DNA of 64,000 nt from Bacteroidota bacterium (GTDB taxonomy: Bacteria; Bacteroidota; Bacteroidia; B-17B0; Aurantibacillaceae), in NCBI GenBank assembly GCA_020403265.1, contig JADBXZ010000009.1, forward strand, positions 1 through 64,000. The letters are read 5' to 3'. Shown piece by piece: positions 19,348 through 29,095 of the stretch. The translations under genes and the position numbers were made by a program. Under the pieces are notes generated by a model that searched no databases, had not been told where the DNA came from, and saw nothing but the letters and a program-made list of their open reading frames with translations. How positions within the stretch are numbered: the stretch's first letter is position 1; each line of letters opens with the position of its first letter.

Positions 19348-21264
19348 ATGATTAAAGAAAAAATAAAAGCACATATTGTTTTTGTAATTGTTTTTGTTTC
19401 AGCCGCAATTCTAAGGTTTTATCCTTTATTTGACTATGAATTAACGCTGGATGAGATTAGTGGATTAGGACGTACGGGTTTTACAAACTTCTCTGACTTA
19501 ATTGAACATGGCGTAAAATTAAACGATACGCATCCTGCCTTAGTTCAGGTCATTATTTTTTGTGTCGTTAAGGTTTTTGGTTATAAAATTTGGTTAGTAA
19601 AATTACCATTCCTACTTTTCAGTTTGGGGAGCATAATTTATTTTTATAAAATTGGAATTGAATTTTTTAATAAGCAGGTTGCAAATTTTGCTATTGTGAT
19701 AAATGCTTTTAGTTTGTTATTCGTGTTTTATGCACCAATAGCGAGAATGTATTCTGGAGGGGTGTTTTTTAGTGTAGCGTTGTTATATTATGCATTACAC
19801 TTATTTTATAAAAAAAGTTCAAGCTTTAAATTTTATCTTTTATTTGGATTATTTGCCTGGCTTTGCGCTCTCAACCAACATTTAAACATGTTGTTTGCAT
19901 TCACGGTTGCTTTAAGCGGATTATTATTTATTTCTAAAACTAATTTCAAGCCATATTTATTAACATGTTTAGCAATTGTCATAGCCTATTTACCTCATGT
20001 GCCGGTTACTTGGAGTCAGTTAACCGAGCAGGGAGGCATTGGTTTAAACAGTGGTGGTTGGGTAGAAAAACCTGAGTGGATTGATTTGTTTAAGTTTATT
20101 AAAATTTTAATAGGTACGGGTAATTCATTTATAGTTGTTGCAGCTATGGCAATTACTTCTTTTTTTATGCTAAAAAAAATTGAGGGACTAAAAATCACAC
20201 TTTATTTATTTGCTTTGTTTTTAGCTAATTTCTTGATAATATATATGTATTCAAACTTAAATTCTTCAGTCTATCAATTTTATGTAATGCAGTTTAGCGG
20301 GGTTGCTTTGTTGATTGTTATTTCTAATTTCTTGCAAACCCCCTCCTTAAAATGGCATTATGTTTGCTTAATTGGCTTGGCTTCTACCTTGCTCTATAAA
20401 ACCTATTTTGGAAAATCCTACTTCAAGCAATGTGTTCCCACCGTTTTTCAATACCAATATTATAACACACAAAAAATTGCCAATGAAAAAGGCTCATCCA
20501 ATATTACAGCCATTTTTTTTGATAGTGATTTATTTATGGACAGCACGTTTTCGAAAAGGTATCAATGTAATTTTAAGCGCGTAATTACGGGCGACTCCAG
20601 CCTAACCAGCATCCTGCGCTTTAATCAATTGATACAAACTATCCAAACAAATTATATAGCACTTACCAGCAGTTTTCCTATCCATCAGCACATTGTAAAG
20701 GAAAAATTTCCATATTTAATTGAAAGTACAATCACACAATCCATCAATTATAAATTGTATTCCAAATGGCCATCAGACAGTTTAAGGCAGGTTAAAGATG
20801 AGTTGGTATTACACCACGAAACGGCAGAATCTCAAAATCAAATTAAATTTCCGGAGTATAAGTATGGAACTTTTATAGATAGTACAATTGAATTCCCGTA
20901 TGGTGTAAGCGTGAATTTAAATAAAATAACCAGTAAGGAGGGCCAGGTAGTGTTTTCAAAATTTGAGCTTCAATTGAACCGAACGCAACCGTTCAGATTA
21001 ATTTCGGGAATAAGTTTAAACTCGATCAAAAACGATAGCAACTTGTTTTATACAGATAATAAACTGGATGCATTTACGATTAAGCAAGATAGTTCGGTGA
21101 CGATGTATTGCGATTATTATTGTGGTACGCAATATAGAAAAGTTAAGGATCAGGCGTTGTTAAAGGCTTTTTTATGGAATAAAGGTAAATCAAGTTTTGC
21201 AATAAAAAAGGTTGAAATTTATACAATTGATTTTTGGCAGCCCAAATGGAATTTTTGGAATTAG
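19348..21264 (+). CDS. Membrane glycosyltransferase, GT39/ArnT-like (polyprenyl-phosphate sugar donor)
   Basis: 638 aa from ATG 19348; earlier in-frame starts lie inside the upstream terminator. There are about ten hydrophobic helices in the first ~380 residues, with the acidic TLDEISGLGR segment in the first outer loop (catalytic Asp-Glu of GT-C enzymes) and THPALVQV after it. The C-terminal ~260 residues are soluble and beta-rich, probably periplasmic. GT39-type enzymes move a sugar from a lipid phosphate onto protein or lipid A; acceptor unknown. Its end overlaps the convergent lipoprotein gene by 4 bp. Confidence 0.75.
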   Translation: MIKEKIKAHIVFVIVFVSAAILRFYPLFDYELTLDEISGLGRTGFTNFSDLIEHGVKLNDTHPALVQVIIFCVVKVFGYKIWLVKLPFLLFSLGSIIYFYKIGIEFFNKQVANFAIVINAFSLLFVFYAPIARMYSGGVFFSVALLYYALHLFYKKSSSFKFYLLFGLFAWLCALNQHLNMLFAFTVALSGLLFISKTNFKPYLLTCLAIVIAYLPHVPVTWSQLTEQGGIGLNSGGWVEKPEWIDLFKFIKILIGTGNSFIVVAAMAITSFFMLKKIEGLKITLYLFALFLANFLIIYMYSNLNSSVYQFYVMQFSGVALLIVISNFLQTPSLKWHYVCLIGLASTLLYKTYFGKSYFKQCVPTVFQYQYYNTQKIANEKGSSNITAIFFDSDLFMDSTFSKRYQCNFKRVITGDSSLTSILRFNQLIQTIQTNYIALTSSFPIHQHIVKEKFPYLIESTITQSINYKLYSKWPSDSLRQVKDELVLHHETAESQNQIKFPEYKYGTFIDSTIEFPYGVSVNLNKITSKEGQVVFSKFELQLNRTQPFRLISGISLNSIKNDSNLFYTDNKLDAFTIKQDSSVTMYCDYYCGTQYRKVKDQALLKAFLWNKGKSSFAIKKVEIYTIDFWQPKWNFWN

Positions 21265-21758
21265 TTAATCGTGTAACTTGGCGTTGTAATAATGTTTGAT
21301 TTGTTACCTGCCCGATCAACCATAAACATTTTGTACTTAAAAATTTTGATGGTATCGCTGCTTCTGAATTGGGTCAATGGAATATAAATACTGCCTTTTA
21401 TTGGTTTTTTAGAGAGATCCAGATCTTTTGGGTTTCTAACGGATGTAGTAATTCTAAAAGTATCTGTTAAACTTGATCCATCAGGAAAAATAACCTTAGT
21501 AATAAAGGGGTCAAAGTTACCGGTTAACTTGTTATAATAAAAAAATGAGCAGATAAAATTAGGTGTAGGGTTCTCTTCAGGTGAAAATAAATTTCCATCA
21601 CCATCCTGATACTCAAGTAAAAAACTTGCCTTTGCAATGCTGCTATTTTCTGTTTTAAAGTCAATGAATTCAATAGACGGCACAGGATCTTTTGAAGGTC
21701 GCTTAACACAACCGGTTAATAGTAGTAAAGAAAAGTATGACACAAATAAATACTTCAT
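21261..21758 (-). CDS. Lipoprotein, conserved in Bacteroidota, unknown function
   Basis: 165 aa. Signal peptide with lipobox LLTGC (Cys17), then a single beta-rich domain (PSIEFIDFKTENSS ... DRAGNKSNIITT) resembling an Ig-like or DUF-type fold with the acidic patch YQDGDGNLFS. Likely anchored in the outer membrane. No enzymatic motif seen. Confidence 0.65.
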   Translation of the reverse strand: MKYLFVSYFSLLLLTGCVKRPSKDPVPSIEFIDFKTENSSIAKASFLLEYQDGDGNLFSPEENPTPNFICSFFYYNKLTGNFDPFITKVIFPDGSSLTDTFRITTSVRNPKDLDLSKKPIKGSIYIPLTQFRSSDTIKIFKYKMFMVDRAGNKSNIITTPSYTIN

Positions 21759-21804
21759 AGTATTTTAATACCTAAATTTACTCAATTTTTAAGAAGTATA
21801 CAAC

Positions 21805-22794
21805 TTGAGTCTGCAAATTTCTGATATTTTTAACATACATTCAGAAGCTTCTTTTAATCATTTAGCCATAAGCCAGTTTGGGTTTCAGTTTTCTCAAAAT
21901 GAATTTTATCGGAAATGGGTTCAGCAGCTAAACATCAACCTTAATCATGTAACTAAACTAAGTGAGATACCATTTTTGCCAATTGAGTTTTTTAAAACTC
22001 ATCAAATCGTTTGTGCAGGTATTAAAAATAAAGAGGTAGAATTTACCAGCAGTGCTACAGGAAATGGTATTCCATCCAAACACCTTGTAATTAACAGCGA
22101 TGTTTATCAAATAAGTTTTTTAAAAGGGTTCGAATTGTTTTTTGGGTCGCCGGCAGATTATGTTATTATTGCTTTACTGCCAAATTATTTATCGCGAAAG
22201 GGATCTTCGCTCGTATACATGTTTAACGAATTAATCAAAAGAAGTAATCATCAAGACAGCGGTTTTTTCTTGGACAATCTGGATTCATTAATCAATGTGA
22301 TAAAAAAGTACCTACATTCAACTCAAAAAGTATTATTATTAGGTGTTACATATGCTTTATTAGATTTATGTGAACTCAATATTTCGTTAAGTAATAATTT
22401 TATTGTGATGGAAACCGGTGGAATGAAAGGAAATAGACCTGAAATGCTAAAGGAAGAGTTACATAATTATTTGAAGGTAAAGTTTAGAGTAGAAAAAATT
22501 TACAGTGAATACGGTATGACAGAATTACTCAGTCAGGCATACTGCATGGGCAATCTTACATTCAAGCCGGTTCCTTGGATGAAATTTTTAATAAGAGATG
22601 TTAACGATCCTTTTTGTTTTCTTGAAAAAGGAAGAACAGGCGGCATTAATGTTGTTGATTTGGCTAATGTAAATTCTTGTAGCTTTATTGCAACTATGGA
22701 TTTAGGACGCATTAACGAAAATGGAGAATTACAATTGCTTGGACGTTATGATAACAGTGATACAAGAGGTTGTAATTTAATGGCAGTAAATTGA
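21805..22794 (+). CDS. LuxE-like acyl-protein synthetase / acyltransferase
   Basis: 329 aa with a TTG start at 21805. It belongs to the ANL-related LuxE family: FTSSATGNGIPSKH is the Ser/Thr-rich phosphate-binding loop, METGGMKGNRPEM and YSEYGMTELLSQAY are the adenylate-binding motifs, and the C-terminal LGRYDNSDTRGCNL matches the end of LuxE. LuxE activates fatty acids as acyl-adenylates, but there are no luxC, luxD or luciferase genes here. In Bacteroidota such stand-alone copies are common and of unknown role. Confidence 0.8.
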   Translation: MSLQISDIFNIHSEASFNHLAISQFGFQFSQNEFYRKWVQQLNINLNHVTKLSEIPFLPIEFFKTHQIVCAGIKNKEVEFTSSATGNGIPSKHLVINSDVYQISFLKGFELFFGSPADYVIIALLPNYLSRKGSSLVYMFNELIKRSNHQDSGFFLDNLDSLINVIKKYLHSTQKVLLLGVTYALLDLCELNISLSNNFIVMETGGMKGNRPEMLKEELHNYLKVKFRVEKIYSEYGMTELLSQAYCMGNLTFKPVPWMKFLIRDVNDPFCFLEKGRTGGINVVDLANVNSCSFIATMDLGRINENGELQLLGRYDNSDTRGCNLMAVN

Positions 22795-22927
22795 GTTTAA
22801 CCCAGATTATATAGTAAAAAGAGATGAAATCGCCGAACTATCTGCACTAATTGGGTTAAGTTCTGTTAAGTAAATCACCATTTGATTGTTCGTCATGTTA
22901 ACACAATAGGTTGATTTTCGTACATTG

Positions 22928-22957
22928 ATTATTCATTTGAAAAATCAAATGAATAAT
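22928..22957. terminator. AT-rich hairpin between convergent genes
   Basis: A perfect 13-bp stem (22928-22940 / 22945-22957) with an AAAA loop sits 7 bp beyond the queE stop and 133 bp beyond the LuxE-like stop. There is no strong T-run on either strand, so it is a weak terminator or an mRNA 3'-end stabiliser. Confidence 0.45.
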
Positions 22958-22963
22958 TTGGGT

Positions 22964-23617
22964 TTAAGGTATATTCATAAATTTGTGAGTCTGAAGACTT
23001 ATCATCCATTTTGGGTTGTTTTTCACGTAATCGATTATTTGTGGTAGGAGAATATGAATTTTACTCCACTCAGGTTGCAAATATAGATAGCAGTTTCCTT
23101 CAACTTTTTTAGCTTGCTCTTCTGCCCAACTAAAATCATGTTGGTTATAAACAATTACCTTGAGTTCATTCGCTTTTGAATAACTTTCCGATAATGGATT
23201 CATGTTTTTTTTAGGGCTTAAACAAATCCAATCCCACTTACCGCTCAAAGAATAAGCTCCGCTGGTTTCAATGAATGTAGCTATTTTTTTATTTTTTAAT
23301 TCTGTGGTGAGTTTATCTAAATTATAAATAAGCGGTTCACCTCCTGTTACAACCACACTTTTAGCGTTATAGGCTTCAAGATTTTTTATAACATCTTGTA
23401 TGTTTGTTAACGGGTGAATATTCGCATCCCAGCTTTCTTTTACGTCGCACCAATGACATCCAATATCACAACCACCAATTCTAATAAAATACGCAGCTTT
23501 ACCAGTATTGTAGCCTTCACCTTGAATTGTGTAAAATTGTTCCATGATAGGCAAAATTTCTCCCTCTTTCAACAATTTTTCTTGGGTGCTGTTTAAGCTA
23601 TGTAGTTTGTAATTCAC
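22964..23617 (-). CDS. queE: 7-carboxy-7-deazaguanine synthase QueE (radical SAM)
   Basis: 217 aa. It makes the deazapurine ring of queuosine from 6-carboxytetrahydropterin. The radical-SAM cluster motif is CDIGCHWC (Cys50, Cys54, Cys57), followed by VVVTGGEPL (the GGE motif) and the C-terminal SLQTHKFMNIP typical of QueE. FYTIQGEG at the N-terminus is also diagnostic. queA is elsewhere in the window (25625-26674), so queuosine genes are dispersed. It is divergent from bshA with a 71-bp gap. Confidence 0.95.
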   Translation of the reverse strand: MNYKLHSLNSTQEKLLKEGEILPIMEQFYTIQGEGYNTGKAAYFIRIGGCDIGCHWCDVKESWDANIHPLTNIQDVIKNLEAYNAKSVVVTGGEPLIYNLDKLTTELKNKKIATFIETSGAYSLSGKWDWICLSPKKNMNPLSESYSKANELKVIVYNQHDFSWAEEQAKKVEGNCYLYLQPEWSKIHILLPQIIDYVKNNPKWMISLQTHKFMNIP

Positions 23618-23657
23618 TATGTTACAAAGTTACAAAAGCATTTGATTCGGTTAACAA

Positions 23658-23684
23658 TTGTCTTAATTAATATTAGTACTTTTA
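23658..23684 (+). promoter_or_regulatory. Candidate promoter of bshA, close to the start codon
   Basis: TTG (23658-23660), a 16-nt spacer and TACTTTTA (23677-23684), resembling the Bacteroidota -33/-7 pattern. The ATG begins at 23689, so the predicted transcript would be leaderless or nearly so. Confidence 0.35.
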
Positions 23685-23688
23685 AACT

Positions 23689-24813
23689 ATGAACATTGGT
23701 ATTGTTTGTTTCCCTACATATGGGGGTAGTGGGGTAGTAGCCACTGAACTTGGAAAAGCTTTGGCCGAGAAAGGGCATAAAATTCACTTTATGAGTTATA
23801 ATCAGCCTTTTCGCTTAAATATTTTTAGTGAGAATATTTTTTACCATGAAGTTGCGGTTAACGATTATCCATTATTTGATTACCCACCTTATGAGAGTGT
23901 TTTGGCCAGTAAAATTGTTGACGTTGCCATGTATGAACAACTGGATATTTTGCATGTACATTATGCCATACCTCATGCTTCTGTTGCTTATATGGCACAA
24001 CAAATATTAAAATCTAAAAAAATTAATTTGCCATATCTAACTACCTTGCATGGAACAGATATTACGCTTGTTGGCAGAGACCCATCGTTTGAACCGGTTA
24101 TACGATTTTCTTTAAATCATAGTAATGCTATTAGTGCTGTTTCTGAAAGCTTAAAAAAAGACACTTTAAACACTTTTAAGATTGATAATAAAATTACCGT
24201 TATTCCAAATTTTATTAACATGAAGGAGTATATGCAGCCAATGGAGCATTGCAACAAAGTAAAATACGCGCCGAAAGGTGAAAAAATACTCGTGCATGTA
24301 AGTAATTTTAGAAAAGTTAAAAGGGTTGAAGATGTGTTGCATGTTTTTGACCGTGTGCGTAAAGAAACACCAACAAAGTTAATTCTGGTTGGTGATGGTC
24401 CTGAAAGGCCTGCAATTGAGGCTTTGTGCAGGCAGTTAAACACTTGTAATGACATCATCAATTTAGGTAAAATTAATGACCCCATTGAAGTATTGAGCAT
24501 TTCAGATTTGTTTATCCTGCCTTCTGAAACAGAAAGTTTTGGCTTAAGTGCTTTAGAAGCAATGGCAATGAAGGTGCCGGTTATAAGCAGCAATAGTGGA
24601 GGATTGCCGGAAGTTAATATTCACGGGAAAACAGGCTTTTTAAGTAATGTTGGTGATGTGGATGATATGGCCAAAAATGCGCTTTACCTGTTAACCAACG
24701 AGAATAGATTACAAGAATTTAAGGCTAATGCGTTTAACCACGCTCAAAAATTTGATATAGAATCTGTTTTACCTAAGTATGAAAGACTGTACAAGCAAAT
24801 AATAGACAATTAA
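23689..24813 (+). CDS. bshA: N-acetyl-alpha-D-glucosaminyl L-malate synthase (bacillithiol biosynthesis)
   Basis: 374 aa GT4-fold glycosyltransferase that joins GlcNAc from UDP-GlcNAc to L-malate, the first step to bacillithiol. The N-terminus IGIVCFPTYGGSGVVATELG is characteristic of BshA, as are HYAIPHASVAYMA, TTLHGTDITLVG and the C-terminal PSETESFGLSALEAMA donor-site EX7E motif. bshB and bshC are not in this window. It ends 33 bp from the stop of the convergent response regulator. Confidence 0.93.
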   Translation: MNIGIVCFPTYGGSGVVATELGKALAEKGHKIHFMSYNQPFRLNIFSENIFYHEVAVNDYPLFDYPPYESVLASKIVDVAMYEQLDILHVHYAIPHASVAYMAQQILKSKKINLPYLTTLHGTDITLVGRDPSFEPVIRFSLNHSNAISAVSESLKKDTLNTFKIDNKITVIPNFINMKEYMQPMEHCNKVKYAPKGEKILVHVSNFRKVKRVEDVLHVFDRVRKETPTKLILVGDGPERPAIEALCRQLNTCNDIINLGKINDPIEVLSISDLFILPSETESFGLSALEAMAMKVPVISSNSGGLPEVNIHGKTGFLSNVGDVDDMAKNALYLLTNENRLQEFKANAFNHAQKFDIESVLPKYERLYKQIIDN

Positions 24814-24846
24814 CCTTAACCTATTTGTAAAAAGGATGAGGCTTAA

Positions 24847-25533
24847 TTAAAAATCAAACTTGTAACCAACACCTTTCACCGTTTTAAAGTGATCATCTCC
24901 TAATTTTTCTCTTAATTTCCGGATGTGAACATCTATTGTTCTGTCGCCAACAACTACTTCGTCTCCCCAAACTTGTTCTAAAATAAACTCTCTGCTAAAT
25001 ACTTTACCTGGCTTACTGCTCAGTAAAACAAATAGTTTGAATTCTTTTTTTGGCAAATTAATTTCGGTTGTACCTTTAGTAACAGTATGTCTTTCTAAAT
25101 CAATTTTTATATCACCAAACTCAGTACGATTATTATCTTTAGTTTCAGCATTTAATCTTCTTAATAGCGCTTTTATTCTGCTAATAAAAACTCTAGGCTT
25201 AATAGGCTTGGTAATATAGTCATCTGCACCAACTTCAAAACCGGCAATTTGAGTATAGTCCTCACTTCTGGCAGTTAAAAAAGTAATCAATACATTTTTT
25301 AACTCTTTAATTTCTCTAATTTCTCTGCATGTTTCAATACCATCTGTATTTGGCATCATAACATCTAATACAATCAATTGAGGAAGTTCTTTTCTGGCAA
25401 TCTCTATTGCATCTTTGCCTGAATTGCATGAAAGCACAGAATATCCTTCTTTCTTTAAATTGTAACTTAAAAACTCAATAATATCCGGTTCGTCATCTAC
25501 CAGCAATATTTTTATGGCGTTGTTTGCTTGCAT
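24847..25533 (-). CDS. PhoB/OmpR-family response regulator without adjacent kinase
   Basis: 228 aa. The receiver has VDDE, phospho-Asp in IVLDVMMPNTDG, Thr in FLTARS and Lys in ITKPI. The winged helix has LPKKEFKLFVLLSSKPGKVFSRE and RTIDVHIRKLREKLG, ending in VKGVGYKFDF. The sequence type is PhoB-like. No histidine kinase follows; the neighbours are queA (91 bp upstream, same strand) and convergent bshA. It is a candidate binder of the 11-bp repeats at 36781 and 40023, which is inference only. Confidence 0.9.
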   Translation of the reverse strand: MQANNAIKILLVDDEPDIIEFLSYNLKKEGYSVLSCNSGKDAIEIARKELPQLIVLDVMMPNTDGIETCREIREIKELKNVLITFLTARSEDYTQIAGFEVGADDYITKPIKPRVFISRIKALLRRLNAETKDNNRTEFGDIKIDLERHTVTKGTTEINLPKKEFKLFVLLSSKPGKVFSREFILEQVWGDEVVVGDRTIDVHIRKLREKLGDDHFKTVKGVGYKFDF

Positions 25534-25624
25534 AGGGTATATGTTGCAAATTTAACGGTAGTTGATGGATTCGATGTTAAATTAACGTTAACTAAACATA
25601 CTCTAAAGTTAAAGTATGCGTACA

Positions 25625-26674
25625 TTAAAGAATTAGCATGGCATCACCATAACTGTAAAAGCGATACTTTTCTTTAATTGCCTCTTTGTATGCTTTCATA
25701 ACTAAATCATAACCACCAAAGGCACAAACCATCATTAATAATGTGCTTTCAGGCATGTGAAAGTTGGTTACCATACAATTAGCAACACTAAAATCATAAG
25801 GTGGAAATATAAATTTATTGGTCCACCCAACATATGGGTTTAACTGACCTGTTGTACTCACACTCGATTCAATGCCGCGCATTACAGTAGTTCCTACTGC
25901 ACAAACTTTACGTTTTTTTTCTTTAGCACTATTTATTATTTTACATGTATCTGCTGAAATTAACACCTCTTCACTCTCCATTTTATGTTTGGTTAAGTCT
26001 TCAACTTCAACTGTTCTGAAAGTACCAAGCCCTACGTGTAAAGTTAATGGGGCGAATTGAATGCCTTTAATCTCTAATTTTTTAAGCAATTCACGGCTAA
26101 AATGTAAACCGGCTGTTGGTGCAGCAACAGCACCTTCGTTTTTCGCAAACACTGTCTGATAACGTTCTGCATCTTCAGGTTCATTAGGACGTTTAATGTA
26201 TTTTGGCAGTGGCGTTTCACCCAAGTCATAAAGTGTTTTTCTGAAATCTTCATAGCTACCATCATAAAGAAAACGTAAAGTTCTACCTCTACTTGTTGTG
26301 TTGTCAATAACTTCGGCAACTAAGTTATCATTCTCACCAAAGTATAGTTTATTGCCAATTCTTATTTTACGGGCAGGATCTACTAAAACATCCCACAATC
26401 TACTTTCAGCATTTAATTCACGTAACAAAAACACCTCAATTTTAGCTCCTGTTTTTTCTTTATTACCATACATCCTGGCTGGAAAAACTTTAGTGTCATT
26501 TAAAATCATCACATCACCATCATCAAAATAATTGATAATGTCTTTAAATTTTTTATGAGTAATTTTTCCGGTCGCGCGGTCTACAATCATCAATTTGGCA
26601 TCTTCTCTGTTTTTAGCAGGATGCTCTGCCAATAACTCCTTTGGCAGATTGAATTTGAACATGGATAGTTTCAT
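25625..26674 (-). CDS. queA: S-adenosylmethionine:tRNA ribosyltransferase-isomerase QueA
   Basis: 349 aa, the standard QueA length. It converts preQ1 in tRNA to epoxyqueuosine using SAM. Landmarks: [13 protein letters not shown] at the N-terminus, [51 protein letters not shown] and [20 protein letters not shown], ending [12 protein letters not shown]. This is the canonical copy; a diverged paralogue lies at 9586-10794. Confidence 0.96.
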   Translation of the reverse strand: MKLSMFKFNLPKELLAEHPAKNREDAKLMIVDRATGKITHKKFKDIINYFDDGDVMILNDTKVFPARMYGNKEKTGAKIEVFLLRELNAESRLWDVLVDPARKIRIGNKLYFGENDNLVAEVIDNTTSRGRTLRFLYDGSYEDFRKTLYDLGETPLPKYIKRPNEPEDAERYQTVFAKNEGAVAAPTAGLHFSRELLKKLEIKGIQFAPLTLHVGLGTFRTVEVEDLTKHKMESEEVLISADTCKIINSAKEKKRKVCAVGTTVMRGIESSVSTTGQLNPYVGWTNKFIFPPYDFSVANCMVTNFHMPESTLLMMVCAFGGYDLVMKAYKEAIKEKYRFYSYGDAMLIL

Positions 26675-26875
26675 ACGTTATATTTGGCATTAGTAGTAAG
26701 ACTTAAGTTGAATGTTTAATAAACCGGAATCGGTTCTTACGACATCAAAATAAATCTTACGGGATTAATTTTGCGCTGCAAATGTATTATAATTCTGCCA
26801 TTAATAAAGAAGAAAATACTTAAAAATCGTCAAAATAGTAAATGGGCTGTTTTTTTTACCTATTTTTATCATTTA

Positions 26876-28597
26876 ATGGCATTAAAACAACTTAAAATAG
26901 GCTTTAAGGGAAATAAAACATTGGCTGTTTCTATTTTGTCTTTGATTTTATTTGTTACAACGGTTTCTTTTACACAAGATTATTTTGAGGTAAGTAAAAA
27001 CTTAGAAATTTTTAATTCAATATTTAAAGAATTAAACTCAAGTTACGTTGATGGGATTAAGCCCGGCCAAACAATCAAAACAGGAATAGATGCCATGTTA
27101 AATTCATTAGATCCGTATACTGTATATTATGCCGAAAATGATATTGAAGAGTATAGGTACCTAACAACAGGAGAATATGGCGGAATAGGTACAGAGGTTT
27201 ATGATATTGATAATAAAATAATAGTCAAGGAGCCTTTAGAAGGTTTTGCCGCTTTTAAAGCCGGATTAAGAGCCGGCGATCAAATAGTTGGTGTAAATGA
27301 CGTAAATGTAGAAGGCAAACAAAGTGATGAGATACGTTCATTATTGCGAGGTCAAGGTGGAACTTCAGTTAAGCTGAAAATAATTAAAGCTGGTGAAACA
27401 ACTAAAACAGAAATTACATTTAACAGGGAAGATATTAAACCTAAAGTAGTACCATTTTCTGGCATGGTGCCAAATACAAATGTTGGTTATATTAAGTTTG
27501 TTGGTTTTACCACCGAGTCCTGTAGTAACGATGTTAAAAAAGCTTTTTTGACATTGAAGGAACAAGGTGCTAAAAGTTTAGTGCTTGATTTAAGAGGTAA
27601 TTTGGGTGGTTTTATGCGTGAAGCGATAAATTTGGTAAATTTTTTTATTGAGAAAGGTCACGAAGTAGTTTTTACAAAAGGAAAAACCGAAGATTGGAAC
27701 AAAAGTTACCTTTCTGTAAATCCTCCAATAGACACGCAAATACCTCTAGTTGTATTGGTTGATGAAATGTCGGCCTCTGCCAGTGAGATTGTTTGTGGTG
27801 CATTACAAGATTTAGATAGGGCAGTTGTAGTTGGTAAACGAACTTTCGGTAAAGGACTTGTTCAAGAAACCAGAAATCTGGCATATAATGCAAAAATAAA
27901 ATTAACCGTAGCTAAGTATTACATACCAAGTGGCAGGTGTGTTCAAGCATTAGATTATTCGCATAAAGATGAAGATGGAAGGGTAGAAAAAGTGCCGGAT
28001 AGCCTAATTAATGCTTTTAAAACAAAAGGCGGACGTATTGTTTACGATGGTGCAGGAATTATGCCTGATGTAACAACAGGCAACTTAACTTATACACCAT
28101 TAATGATTGCTTTAAATAATCAATTCGCAATTTTTAATTATGCAACGAAGTATTTTTTAAAAAACAAAACAATTAAGCCGGCTTCAGAATTTCAATTGAG
28201 CGATGATGAGTACAATGATTTTTTAGCCTATTTAAACAGTATTAATTTCGACTATAAATCTAAAAGTGAATTAGAACTGGAAGAAGTAAGAAGGGATGCA
28301 AATAGAGAAAATTATTACACAAATGTGAAATCAGAATTTGAAAATTTAGTTGCCAAAATAAAACTATCTAAAAAGGATGATTTGCAGAAGCAGAAGACTG
28401 ATATTAAAAGAGCATTGGAAGAGGAAATCGTATCTAGATATTACTTTCAAACCGGAAGAATAGAATATACTTTAAAGAATGATTTGGATTTAAGAAAAGC
28501 AGTTGAGCTTTTGAACGACAGCGACAAGTACAAACAAATTTTAACTACAATACTTAAACCTACTAAGCCATTTAGTATTAACAAAAAATTTGAATGA
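26876..28597 (+). CDS. C-terminal processing peptidase, S41 family
   Basis: 573 aa from ATG 26876; the frame is open to 26771 but the signal anchor (AVSILSLILFVTTVSFTQ) starts just after this ATG. Domains: N-terminal helical segment, PDZ (residues ~95-180, EYGGIGTEV ... GDQIVGVNDV), and the S41 protease with LVLDLRGNLGG, Ser in MSASASEIV and Lys in GKRTFGKGLVQ. It cleaves unfolded or tagged proteins from their C-termini in the periplasm. A TAATTTTG promoter-like box lies at 26766-26773. Its stop overlaps the folA start by 4 bp (ATGA), so they are translationally coupled. Confidence 0.9.
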   Translation: MALKQLKIGFKGNKTLAVSILSLILFVTTVSFTQDYFEVSKNLEIFNSIFKELNSSYVDGIKPGQTIKTGIDAMLNSLDPYTVYYAENDIEEYRYLTTGEYGGIGTEVYDIDNKIIVKEPLEGFAAFKAGLRAGDQIVGVNDVNVEGKQSDEIRSLLRGQGGTSVKLKIIKAGETTKTEITFNREDIKPKVVPFSGMVPNTNVGYIKFVGFTTESCSNDVKKAFLTLKEQGAKSLVLDLRGNLGGFMREAINLVNFFIEKGHEVVFTKGKTEDWNKSYLSVNPPIDTQIPLVVLVDEMSASASEIVCGALQDLDRAVVVGKRTFGKGLVQETRNLAYNAKIKLTVAKYYIPSGRCVQALDYSHKDEDGRVEKVPDSLINAFKTKGGRIVYDGAGIMPDVTTGNLTYTPLMIALNNQFAIFNYATKYFLKNKTIKPASEFQLSDDEYNDFLAYLNSINFDYKSKSELELEEVRRDANRENYYTNVKSEFENLVAKIKLSKKDDLQKQKTDIKRALEEEIVSRYYFQTGRIEYTLKNDLDLRKAVELLNDSDKYKQILTTILKPTKPFSINKKFE

Positions 28598-29070
28598 TAC
28601 TCTGTTCGATTGTAGCCACAGATAATCATAACGCAATTGGTAAGAATAATCAATTGCTTTGGCACTTGCCCGCAGATCTTCAGTTTTTTAAAAAAACAAC
28701 GATGGGTTGTCCGGTTTTAATGGGACGCAAGACATATGAAAGTATAGGACGTTTATTGCCGGGAAGGGAAAACATAATTATCAGTCGTAGTCCATTATCA
28801 ATTAATGGTGCAAAATGTTTTCAATCTTTAGAAAAGGCAATCAATTATTGCAACGCTTATGATAAAGTGTTTGTGATTGGAGGAGCAGAAATTTACAAAC
28901 AAACATTGCCTTTAGTTAGTATTATTTATAAAACAGTGGTTAACGCAGTGTTTGAGGCAGATACTTTTTTCCCGGATTTTGGAGGCTTTGTGAAGGAATG
29001 GGAGGAGTCTCACAAGGCCGACGAAAAAAATCAATTTGATTTTCGATTTGAAAAGTGGATAAAAGCTTAA
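28594..29070 (+). CDS. folA: Dihydrofolate reductase
   Basis: 158 aa, the standard size. It reduces dihydrofolate with NADPH. N-terminus SIVATDNHNAIGKNNQLLWHLPADL holds the substrate loop, GRKTYESIGRLLPGRENIII the cofactor site, and VFVIGGAEIYKQTLP the glycine-rich turn. The start ATG overlaps the stop of the upstream S41 protease. Confidence 0.95.
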   Translation: MILCSIVATDNHNAIGKNNQLLWHLPADLQFFKKTTMGCPVLMGRKTYESIGRLLPGRENIIISRSPLSINGAKCFQSLEKAINYCNAYDKVFVIGGAEIYKQTLPLVSIIYKTVVNAVFEADTFFPDFGGFVKEWEESHKADEKNQFDFRFEKWIKA

Positions 29071-29095
29071 TTGATTTATTTCTCTTATTTTTAAC

